A stretch of DNA of 64,000 nucleotides, from positions 620,001 through 684,000 of the forward strand of contig JASANG010001546.1 of NCBI GenBank assembly GCA_030248215.1. Reading direction: 5' to 3'. The notes under the pieces were generated by a model. It worked only from the letters and a program-made list of their open reading frames with translations, made no database searches and had not been told where the DNA came from. Each line of letters begins with the position of its first letter. Within the stretch, counting starts at the first letter, position 1. The translations under genes were made by a program, and so were the position numbers. Positions 27,601-39,600 of the stretch are shown one piece after another. This DNA is from Enoplolaimus lenunculus. Its lineage: Eukaryota; Nematoda; Enoplea; Enoplida; Thoracostomopsidae.

Positions 27601-30600
27601 GGTTCCGAAATTGAAACGCAAAGACTTAATTTACCTACCACAAACTCACCAGTACCGACATTAAGTTTACAGATACTAAAAACGTTAACCTGTAAAAAAT
27701 TGCAAGCATATTAAACATATTGCAATATGCTTAAATGCCTACTTCCGGCTGTAATGGCTATTTTTTGTAGCCTCCGCCAAGTGATTTGTAGCTTAGGCCT
27801 GATTGACGTAATACAAGACTGACTTCAAGAAAATAGCTTTAGCATTTACAGGTATTAAACAAAATTTGGCTGGAAAGTTTAATCTTTGACGCAAAAGTTT
27901 TGTAACTTTTGAATTTGAAACTCAAAACAATAGAAAGTGTACAAGAGCCGTTTGTTTTTTAAAGATCGAATGAAGTTGAAATTTGTGATTTTAATTTTAG
28001 TTTCTTAATAAATTTGTTTTCAAGCCTGAAAAATTTCGCAAAATAAAGGTTTTAAAAAATGTTTCAATTTTAAAAAACAAATTTACGGAAAGAATACCAA
28101 AATTTTGACAGCAGTAATTACTGCAAGCTCGGGCAAACATTCAACCGGAGCCACAAATTACTTTTAACCCGAAGCCAGAACACTGGTAATTAGAGACTCT
28201 TGCGGTAAAATCGCAAGCTATGCGTCAATCTTTCACTAAAACAAGTTTCCTATACTTTCAGCAAATAATAATTGTTCATTTGAATACATTGAAAACTTTT
28301 AAATTGAGCTGAAACCAATCACGTATAAGTGGTCAATAATCTATTTTCACTTTTTATAATTGCCACTTCAAACACATACCCGGCGTTATATCGTCTTAAG
28401 AAAGCACTTTTAATGAGAGAAAAGTACTTGTAAAAATACGCAAAAAATTACATAGCTAATAGTTTAACTCGGAAAATGAAACTAAATCGATAAGTGTTTC
28501 ATTGAATACTTTGGTAAAAGAAAATCTTTGGGCTAAACAGTTGCCACTCGTCTTATATAATGAAAGCGGACCCATAGCCAGAAGAGGCTCCAGAAGCCCA
28601 GACCCTAAACTGCTCTCTATAGGCCAAAATGGTCGTATGTGTAAGCCTTATGAAGGCACTTGCTTAATTTTTTACCCAGGTAAAGATTCCTTTTACAGAT
28701 AACGAACCTGAGCCTAAAGCCTAAATCTGCCCATGAGAATAAGACTAAGTATGCGATAATGTAATAATATACACCCTGTCGGGGAAAGAGCTTCTGCCTT
28801 CTGTTAAGTAATATTAGTGTGGGGGGAAGTAAGCAAGTACCAAATTTATAGCCCTGAATGCCCCTGCTGCAATTTTTGACCCCATCATAGGATGTTGATC
28901 AAGCACTTGTAAAAACAAATACGAGAAACTTACATAGCTAATATTTCAAAAATAAAAATTCAATTATAAGCGTTTGATGGTGCATGCATAGTAATTTTTG
29001 GTACAGGTGTGTAGCCAGGACTTCGTTTCGACAACAGATAACTTTGAGTGATGTTTTTTCGACCGAGTGCAAAGAGCCAGAAAATTGATTGGGCTGTACA
29101 GCTTTTTGTACAGCCTGAAAAATAGTTGTCTTTTTTCGAGTCTTGGGAAATTAAATTTCTGGGGAGATAAATCTCCACCCCTTTGTGAAAACTATTGGCG
29201 TAAATATTTTATACCAGATTTTTAAGGGGTACAGATTTGGCTTACCAGTCTGGTCAAATCGATTATCTTGTGCGGCACACTAACCTAATAGATTTTCTCA
29301 CAACCGGGGACATATTCTCTATACCAAATTTGACAAAAATCGGACTCTTCAAGGAATCAGGGGCACAAAACAGCGGTAGGAGTGTTGCTTAAGTCAGCAA
29401 AAATATAAAATAATGAATATTAATGTGAAAAACTCACACGGTCGAAAAAACGTTTATTTTAATCATAAAATAATAAATGCGTATTTTTTCATTACAAGGT
29501 TGAAAGTTTAATCAACTGACTTAAGATAAGTAAATTTTCCCACGAAGCCATTCAGCTAAAATTACATAAGATTAATTTAAGACTTTTTTAAAAAATTAAC
29601 ATTTTATATAACTTTTGACGACTGTGAACCAACGCCGTTAGTGCGTATCCTCAAATGTTGTCAAATTGTTCTGTAATTCTGTGATTCTGTGACCACTGAA
29701 CGGCGATGTTAACCAGCTTGCACAATTTTTCACACTTGAATTAAGGGTCAATATTATCAAATGTATATAGCAGCAGCTACATTGTAAATTCCAGTGAGTT
29801 GATTAATCAACTCACAGAGAGAATTAGTTATTTCTGGTTATTTCTGAGTTTTAAAGTAAATACTAATGCTCCCTGAGCTGATTTAATTCAAGGTTTGTTG
29901 ATTAATTAACTCAGAATGCGTTCAATCAATTCAGAATTCTGACCTGTGAAATACCTAAATTCAGAGCACACACTTCTGAGTGGATTCAACTCATTCTGAG
30001 TTAAAATCAAATCAATGGAATTTACAGTGTATCATCTAGTTAACGAAAACTTTTCAAATTGACATACTCCCACTGACCCGAATCTCAAAATTTGCGCAAA
30101 AGAAAGCCAAATTGATTGAAAATAGCGACTTTGTGGCATTTACTTAACAATCTCGGTAGTAAAATATTTCAAAAATGTTGAAAATTTTGCCGTTCCTTAT
30201 TTCCGTTTTTTACCGATTCAATTTTGAATTTGTTACCTGCTGAAGAATACTGCTCCAATCAGGAACGGAATCAAATCGAGTTTATCGGATGTCAGACAGA
30301 TCCGGAATTCCGGTGTGGAACTCATGAATTCGAAGAACTTTCATCAGCGAAAAATATCTTTAAAGAAAAGCGTCGTAAATTAGTGTCTGAATGAATTGGC
30401 AAATTGGCCAATAGAACCAGACAAAAAGTCACGCATCAAAATCATTAGATGCATAAAACAAGCCAGGATGTTACTACATTTGTGTTTATGACAAATTATT
30501 CATAGTATTCGCTAATTGGCCAGTTAGCGTTTATGCATTTACTGTAGCGACCCGAATAAAAGGGCGAAGATTAAAGTTCTTTTCTCATAAGAGTATACTA

Positions 30601-33600
30601 TGAGCAACTAAATACAAGTAATATACGAGCAATACAGACACTGTGAGCAGCGTTTGCCAATTCTATCCTATATGAGCAGTCCAAAATCTCCACAAGACGT
30701 GTAAGCCCCCTCGGGCTCGAGCGTCAAACTCCTCTATATAATTTTCAGAAAATGTAACGCTGATTGGTTATCTAAATTGTGTCTACCCAAACAAGTAAAT
30801 ATCATTGGTCTATAAGATAGTAGATTGATCTAAGCTAATTAATTATTGGCCTGCAGATTGTAAAAAATTACAGAGAAATTGTCAATTTTTGGTACTATCA
30901 AAAGTAAGAGGACTTAAAAAAGTTTTCGAACACAAACTCATGAACATGGTTAAATGTATATTATAAAACATTAGTAGAAACTACATAACTTGAAACCCAA
31001 TTAAATAAAGCACAGAACATTTGCGTTTTCAACGTTCACTGATCAGCTTACTTAATAGCGTATATTTTGCATCTCAACTCATAAAAGTTTGGCGCAGCTA
31101 AAATCTCAAATATTTACCCGCATAATACAAATATTTACATGTGAGTATAAACGGCGGCTGAAATTTTTTACCCGACCCGCGTTTATTTGCGGGTACCCGC
31201 GGGTAACGTCCCACTCTGATGTATACCCCTGATCCTCCAAAATGAAATCCTGGTTACGTTTCTGGTTTCGTTTAGGGTATACCGATCCCTTACGTTGTGC
31301 TGAACTCAATTTACTGTTTGCCCGTAAAATAGAATGAGTTTTCAGAAACCAAATTGAGTTTAATAAATATGTAAAATTCGTAATTAAATGAAACCTTTTA
31401 ATTGAGAAAAAATTGTCTCAAAACAAAGTCAAAAATTATTTAAAAATGTTCCAAAACGAACGCCTGATTTACACTTAGATTCAAATATTCAATCGCTTTT
31501 TGAAGGTGTGATTTTTTCTCACGTTGTCCACAACTCAGTACAGTCCCGGCACCTTCTGGACCCGCCGTCCTGGGACTCGTCGACAAGACGCCTCTAACAC
31601 CTTCAATACACATTTTCCTTTCTCCCACTCTCATTGTAAATAAGTTTTATGATTCACAATGAGTCAACACAAAGTTTTGCCCCCGTCGAAATATTTTTCT
31701 CATTCTTTAAACTTTAAAAACATTTACTGTCACATCATTTTTTCGTTGTGAAAAATATCGTAAAAATACAAAGATAACTCGATTTGAAGGCTGACATTCT
31801 CACCTTTGCGTTCGCTTTTAAACAATTCAATAAAAACATGAGAGTGGCAGTTTTGAAACTCTTTTGTATTCAAACATCAGTTGAAAACTGAGCATCGCAC
31901 CCATCCCACCGTTGTCAGACGGCAAACAGAGTTGAGTCAGTTCAAGTTTATTTTAGTCAATAAAAGTTCAATTGAATACTTCTTATTCCCTGAGCAAAGG
32001 GGACACTAGTGTAGGCTTATAGGCGGCTAACATCCTACGGGGGAAAATGGGTCCGTAGCCAGTGGGGACTCGGCAACTCTGAGAAGAATTTTGTCGTTCC
32101 AACCTATAGAAAATTTTCAACCTTGCTTATAAGTCATCACAAACCCTTGTATGTCCCTCCTGAAAAATGATTAGCCCGTTCTCGCAAAGAACTGTTTATA
32201 CGGATCATGAAGTAAAGAAAATTTTAGGAAGCGAACGTGTAGAGTTAATGTAGCCATCAAGTCGAGCTATAATCTTTAACCTGGGGGAAAGCAAACTTTT
32301 TGCAGGGGAGGCTGACAGTCTCCCCCTTTTAACGTTTTTAGCAACGGGTCTGGAGTAGTTTGAAAACTAAGATGGTTCACTCAAAAGATTAGTGCAGCAG
32401 CCAGGAGCGGGTGGTTTCTCCCGTTTTAAGTAAGAAAAATTTGGATAACGAAGAATAGAATATTTTATGAAAAAATAGCAATGTTCCAACTTTAAAAATT
32501 AATAAAATTGCATTTAGGTTCTTGCTCGTAAAGTTTCTTTTACGCTATTATTTAATGGGCCCAAACGTATGTGGGGGGCTCCTAGTTTTTGGATCGAGAG
32601 GTGCACTCCCTTTTCTGAATTATCCAGCAAGTAACTGAAATGACAAAATGAACGCTAGGGAGTTTACCTTGGGATTCTGCCATTTAATAGCAAAATATTC
32701 ACAGCTTAAAAGCCGAGTTGTTCTCACGAATCTCAAAACAAACATGACTGTTTATTAGCAGATAAGCTCAGGTGGAACTCGTATACAAACGCATGATATT
32801 ATGGGAACATCTTTGAAAAGTTTAAATAAAATGATTGTTGAAATTAAGTTCTGATCAAATTCCACATTTAAATTCAAAATTTATACATTCAATTTAGAGT
32901 TGCCCCAGGGCCAGGGTTTTTTACCGGGGCCGGTAGCAGCCGGGGCCAAGCTGCAACACGTAAACATTCCTGTTAACAGGAACTACAATATACGTAAAGG
33001 CTAACAGTGGGAAAATATACAATCTATTGTGTAGTGCGTACCAGCAAACCGTGGGAAAACAAAAAATACCGTGTACAGTAGTTTCTGGTGATTTTCATAT
33101 TTTTTGAATTAAAATCGGGCGTTATAGGATTGTTTTTTATGCGAGGCAATTAAGAATTGTACCTAAAAACTGACTCCGATAAGGCCACGCCAAATCACCG
33201 TACTGGTCCCAGGTCTCAGTACCTGGGCCGTTGGCGTGGCATCACAAAAGGATCCACCAGTGATTTTGGCATCCTGCACGCGTTCCCTTTTACTGTGCGG
33301 CAAAATTGGCATTGAAATTAAATTTGAATTCCAAGCTTGCAAAGCAATAATAAATTATGACTGATTTTAAGCATTCTGTTCGCTAAAATTACATCGACTC
33401 GGCACAAATATTTAACAAACAGATGGGAGGTGACCTTGAGTTTACACTCCACCCACGAATCTAAATATGTAGTCTATTCAAATCAAGGGCGTATTTATAC
33501 ATCATGGGAATGAAGGTAATAGATACCTAAGCTTTTGAAGAGGCCACAAAAGTTCTAAAATAAACTAACTTAATTTCTAATATCGGAAACTTTTCTCACT

Positions 33601-36600
33601 CGTAAAAAAAGGTTTAAAACAAGCTTATGCAATCTTGAAATAAAATGCCGGCCTACGAATTCGCAATCTGATCGAATGAGGATTGTATGTACTTGCTAGG
33701 AGTACGCACAATTGCCATTCACCGCCAAGCCCATAGCCAGCCAGCTAACCGTGGTAGGGAACCTGAAAATATTTCAAGAGACACACAAGGGGTTTCGAAG
33801 ACTATGGATACATGCAAGATTGAAAAGTTTCCAAGTAGGAGCCGAAAATTTTCCCGGGGGGCTGATCGCCCGTGGCTCCCCTTTGGCTGCGGATGTGTCT
33901 TCCGCTATCACTGTTATACGACAGACGGGTGGAAAGTACAGAAAAATCAACACAATCTGGCACAATTGTGTTGTTTACAAGCGATTTTGAAAATTGAAAA
34001 CATCTACATTAATTGTGGGGGGTTTAGTTTACGTAACGGTTGTTTACAGCAACAAAAACAAATCTTGGGGGGTCAGGTATGGTTTTGGGCAAACGATGGA
34101 TGTGAGCCAGGATATATTATAGATCCTGGGAAGGCAGACGACCGCGTAGTCTCTCACACGGCCAATTCGTCCCGTAGTCATTGTGCATCTATAGTTGTAG
34201 GGAAAAAGTTAATTGACCGCGGTATATTCGGTCTTTTATCACTGCTGAATTCTAACTATCGCCAAGTTACCATTTAACAGCGAGTTATCTTGGATCGATC
34301 ATAGCATGCAATCGCTATTATCCTTCGAATTGGCCCTCATTTACTAAAACGATTAGCTAAGTATTATTAACCGTAGTAGAATTTATCCTTGAAATATCTT
34401 CATAAAGACACATTTTACAGTTTTAACGTGAAAATTGAAAATTCACAATTTACAAGACTGCAAACGATCTGAAAATAGCAATTTTAAATGCGCTGATAAG
34501 TGAGGTTTTACAAATTTAGTCTCGCCGGGTCATTTTAAGTATACACACATTTGCTACGAGGCGAGGGGGGCTGAAGTACAAGTAAAGTAGAAGAACAGAG
34601 TAGAAGAAACAGTATTTTGTGCGGGGGGGCAGTTGTGACAGAAACGTAGACTACAAGATGCAGCAACCAAAAGATATATTAAATCGATAATATTGTATGC
34701 CATATTAATTGTCGTTTTTATTAATGACAACTATTTTTCGAGTAAATTTTGCTAAACGGGACAGCATTCAATCATAGGGAGCGGGTTTTAGTTTCTAGTC
34801 GAGATAAATCGTTTAGATTAGATTTTGAATCGCTACACAAAACTATGGCAGTTGAAATGCTAATTCAAGTTTCGCCGTAGGTTGAAATGTACTGAATAGC
34901 ACAAAAGTTATCTGTTCACGGTCGTTTGTATACAGTAGGACCGTAACAGTATTATAAGCATATTTCTGAACCTAAAGCAAAAACCTGTGTGGAACTTATG
35001 CTATTGCAGTCCCACAGACAAACGTTCCGCCTCTGATCTTTACACGGGCCAATTCACGAATCGAACATATATGAATTATGTTAATATACAAGGGGGGTTT
35101 CCTTGGGTTTTAACGTATTTACCATGAGCCCTTGTATTTTTGTTAAAAATTAAGCAATATTAACGCCACTTTGTACAATGATTTAGCTAACATAGTGTAC
35201 CACCATGATTAGACTAAAGTGACATTTTAAAAAATTTGACAAAGTAATATAGGTTCTAGAACACTTTAATCTTTTATTCTAGATTAAGGCTTAGGCTTAT
35301 ACGCAGACCCGTAGCCAGCTCACCTTGCTGGGGGGCCAAAAATTGTTGAAGAGGGGCGTTCAAGGGTTTTCAATGACTTACGAGCAAGGTTGAAAATCTT
35401 CTAGGGGGATGAGCCCACCCTGGCACCTTCTTGGCTACGGGCATAAATTAATGCTTAGGTTTATACAAGGAAGCATCGACAAACGTTGTCTATTCCTAAG
35501 TTTGGACCGAGGCGTAAACCCAAATGTGGGGAAAAGTATACAAGAGCCGGCAGTGTTACGTTTTCGTTTCGCTTAGGAATTATTAGGCTTAGTTACAGGA
35601 TTCCACGAGCAAACAACAACGCCGGTACTACCATCAGCCCCAAAAATGTCAACCGAAGACAAGAATGCTTTTCTGTCTCAATTTCAGTCCAAAATCTGAG
35701 TTTAGAGTGAATTTTGTTGGAGGAATGTGTGAAAACTATGAGTTTACAGCAACCGAGAGTTGCAAATGATGTTAAAATACTGAAGGAAAATTTACTAGCG
35801 AAACGAGCAAGAAGACAGCCGATATTTTTAATACATCTCATGGCCAACTTTGAATTGTTGGGGGGTCCCTAAATTTCGGGGCATCCCCAGTTGATGTGTT
35901 TGAGGGGGGGGAATGCGAAGACTGACCCGGGTAAAAAGTTTAAGCTTAGCAAAGAGCTACAGGCAAGCTTGTTTTCAGAAAACTTTCAACTCGTGATAAA
36001 CATTAATAATGAAAACTGTTTGCTTATGTGAATTCATAGATCGAATACAAAGAACAAATTTCAACAAAAGCTGTGCTAAGCTTAAAATTCAGCACTCGTT
36101 CCAGCGTTGACCCAAATATTAACACAGTACAAAAGGATACAGTTAGCTATGAAACTTCCACAGTTTTCCGTTTATACGAAAGCGATATGGAGGCCATCCG
36201 ACCGAAATTATCTGGGGGGAGCTCTTTGAAGTACCCCCGCTCATCAAATCGCTCTCGGAGATAAACCCATGGTCAAGTTCGAAAGATGACAACACTCGAT
36301 ATTGGGACAGCGAAATGCCAGTATACAACCAAATTTCCAAAAATAATAACCTCTAAATGTTTTATGAACGAGCGTAGCGAGAGATAAAATTTTTTCATTT
36401 ACCAGATTATTTTACAGCATCTAAAAGTGATTTTTTTCCTAGTTTTTCCACAATTTCGGATGCGGGCGAGATAATCCATTTCCTTAGGGACGTCCTGATA
36501 GTTCTTTGTACTCGGAGAGTTTCCACAATTTTCTGCGTTACACTCATGCCTTTAAATTTTGAAAACAATAACAGTACGGCTTTAAGCAATATTTACCGTT

Positions 36601-39600
36601 AACCATCCATCGGTAACTGTTACATCCATATGCTTAAATTCATAATCATTCCTCGATTTGCAATGATATTTTAGAATTTTTTCTCTTTTTTTGTTTTATT
36701 TCAAATTGATTTTTTCAATTCTTTTGTCATTAATTATTAAATTGAAAATTAAAAATGAAAACCCGCCATAGCGTCTGGGGAATTCTGAGTTGACCTTAAC
36801 CGTACGTTTCAAAAAACTTTATATGAAACGGTTTTTCTTAAAAATTTTCGATTATAAATGAAATAGCAATAGAATTCGTGTGTGGGTTTGTGGTTCATGT
36901 AAAGATCAGGGGCGGAACGGTTTTCTGTGGGACTGCAATAGAGTAAGCTTAACCTTTAGACTAGTTTTTTGTTTGGCTTAGGCCTTCGGCTTAGGCTTAG
37001 GAATATGCTTACAATACTCTTCCGCCGTTGTTCTTTACACTGGCCTTGTTTCTTAACAAATATAACTGCAAGAAAGTAGCCATAACCAAACACGTAGACA
37101 ACTCGTTCCTTTGCTGGGGGTAATTTTTTCTGGAGGAGCATGCAAGGGTTATCGTTGATTCACAAGCAAGGTTGAAAATTTTCTAACAAAGGGTGCGAAA
37201 CTTTTCCGGGGTGGTTAGCCATCTCTGGCACACTCCCTTGGCAACGGGCCCATCATAAATCAATATTCTCCCTTACGATTTATAGAAGGGTTTTTAAAAT
37301 TTTTTCAGTTACTATACAAGAACCGCTGTCGAAATTTTAAATAACATAACGTAACCCCCAATTTAAAAATCCTGATTACGCCTCTAAATATATCCACCGC
37401 AAAAACACAAACGGAGTCAAATTCGACTCACCCGTGAGTCGAATTTGACTCCGGCGGAGTCGAATTTGACTCAGTTTGTATAGTGCGGAAAAGCCTATTT
37501 CGGAAAGAGTCAATCTGACTCACCATTTTTTGCAGTGTATGCCTTCTGGTTAAGCGTTTAATATTGTCTAAGGTTGGATCCAGGAACTGTATTCTTCAAT
37601 AACTGCAGCACCTATCACCAGTTGATATATTTCTAGCTTTCAAACGGCCAAATGCACTATTTTAAAATTACTACCAGATTTTGGAACGATATTGATGCTC
37701 TGTGTCCCGAATTCTAGCTACGAACCAGCTAAGTCCCGCAAGAAAGGGTTCAGCGTCCGTAGTGAACTATGTCAAATTTCAGCATATCTTCGTGAAAATT
37801 TTTGACCCAGCGTCGTGGGTTCGCAACGGGATGAGCAACAGTTTGTTTCAAATCATCTTTCGAAAACACGACAATTAGAATGATGCTGTACTGTTTAACT
37901 GTTTTATCCCGTTCTCATATTTTCTATTCCGTATGGATCTAAATTCAAGTCAGGATTCCAAACTCCTCATAAGAACAGGGTTAATGCGTGCGACAGTAAA
38001 CGTCAACGCACATGAATTGGCACATGACATCACATAACAATTAGCACCAACATAAGTTTAATCATTTTCGGGTATTAAAAGAATTTCGTCAACCGAGACA
38101 ACTCGTCTACCGACAACTTGTAAGCCTATAACTGGTCAACCTCGACAACTCATCGCCTGGCAATAACTGCGGCAACTCATCGACCTGACAATTGGACGCT
38201 GGCTTACGCTCAGGTGAATGAGATTAATCAGATGTACGTCGGCCGACAAGTTTGCGAACTCGAAGAAATTCCTTGTTACGAGTTGTTCCACGGGGAATTG
38301 TCAGGAGACGAATTGTCGTAGATATCCGCGAGGATGCTTACCTTTCGCGTTCCGTTGCCCATTATAATCAGTCAACTGTTCACCATTAGTGGTTGGATCT
38401 GCTTCAAGTACACAGATTCGTTGTTCGAGTTCATCCAACACGCGTTGAGTTGAACTGATACTTTCGTTTAATGAGCAGCTCATTTTGACTCCAGTTGCTG
38501 CCGAGTTCACGACCACATCAGATTCTGGTATAGTTGAAAGCGAAAGATTAGTATTGATATCAACTGGGGGTCGGGGTCGTGGGGTCAATTTAATTGGCGA
38601 CGGTGCCACGGGGGAAAGACGTCGTGTTGGACTAACGAAAAAGTTACCGTTGATATCTGGCCGGCGATTGCTATGTTGAGCTGCAAACTCAAGCTGGTGC
38701 TTTGTTATATTTTGATTCTTATCCATTATTCGGTTGAATGTTGTCTGAAAATATACGAAAATCAAAACGGAATTTTAGAAATAAATAATACACTGTAAAT
38801 TCCAATGCGTTAATCAACTCAAACGGAAAGTTTACTCTTCCTGAGTTAATAACAATATACTTTAACTCTCTTTGAGTAGAGTTGATTATCACTCTGAGTT
38901 GAGTTTATTCCGGGAGAGTTGACTAAATAAATCAGAATGAGTTGAATCAACTCAGAATTCTGAGTTCTGATAGTCCTAACTCAGACTGAGCGATTCAACT
39001 CATTCCGAGTTAAAATCAACTCACTGGAATTTACAGTGTATATAAATTCTTTACGCGAGTTTGAAAAGGAAAAATATGTGGCGAACTGAAAGCGAACGGT
39101 GCGAAAGATAGCAGAGTGTAGGCTTTGTCGTTAAACTACTGCTTCAAAGAAGCCAAATTTGATTTAACTTCTTCCTGAAATAACATTCTATAATTATTAA
39201 CTCGGGGTAGAATCCGACTGGTAATTTTTTAAATGTTTTTTTTTCGCCTCAAGTACTGAAATTTCTTTGTTTAAATATACAACTTTATTTATGAAAATTA
39301 CTGATAGATTAATGTTTCGTTAGGTCACTTATTGGGGGGTGCGTCAGAAATCTGAGTCCAAGTCATTTCGTAGTGTCATGCAACATAACCCTTGACCTAT
39401 AAACCATAAGGTTTGTCGATAGCTGAGCTAACAGTACCAGGGGCTCTCTCAAGGTCAATATGACGAGTCCCATTTGATACAGAAAATTGAACGTTTTCCC
39501 CATGGACCACTTCGAGATTATGCTTGCGAGCGTTTGCGAGCCGAAATACGCGATTTTGGTTTAAAAGATAAATTTGAAACTTTACAGTTAATGCATCGTA

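Larger units (their letters stand above)
8538..38341 (-). other. 29.8-kb intron between exons 4 and 5
   Basis: Exon 4 ends with one base and exon 5 starts with two that complete a Gly codon, so no exon is required in between. The intron is AT-rich and packed with short repeats, listed separately. Stretches at about 10-13.3, 22.4-24.7, 25.6-27.1, 27.7-28.6, 30.8-32 and 33.3-35 kb are mostly simple AT-rich DNA in which I see no gene. A missed in-frame alternative exon cannot be ruled out by eye. Confidence 0.7.

Noticed and set aside
31500-31630. GC-rich patch as an extra exon in the 29.8-kb intron
   Set aside because: No frame with both splice sites stays open in phase 1, which is needed to fit between exons 4 and 5.
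33687-34277. 196-codon plus-strand open frame, the longest in the window
   Set aside because: Its first third is a CCGTAGCCAG-family element, the composition is not protein-like, and no splice or start context supports it.
35649-35702. Short plus-strand frame MSTEDKNAFLSQFQSKI as a first exon
   Set aside because: The start context is good, but it stops after 17 codons and no donor precedes the stop.
36407-36589. 60-codon minus frame ending ASEIVEKLGKKSLLDAVK
   Set aside because: Protein-like by eye, but there is no convincing acceptor or start, and no link in phase to the main gene.
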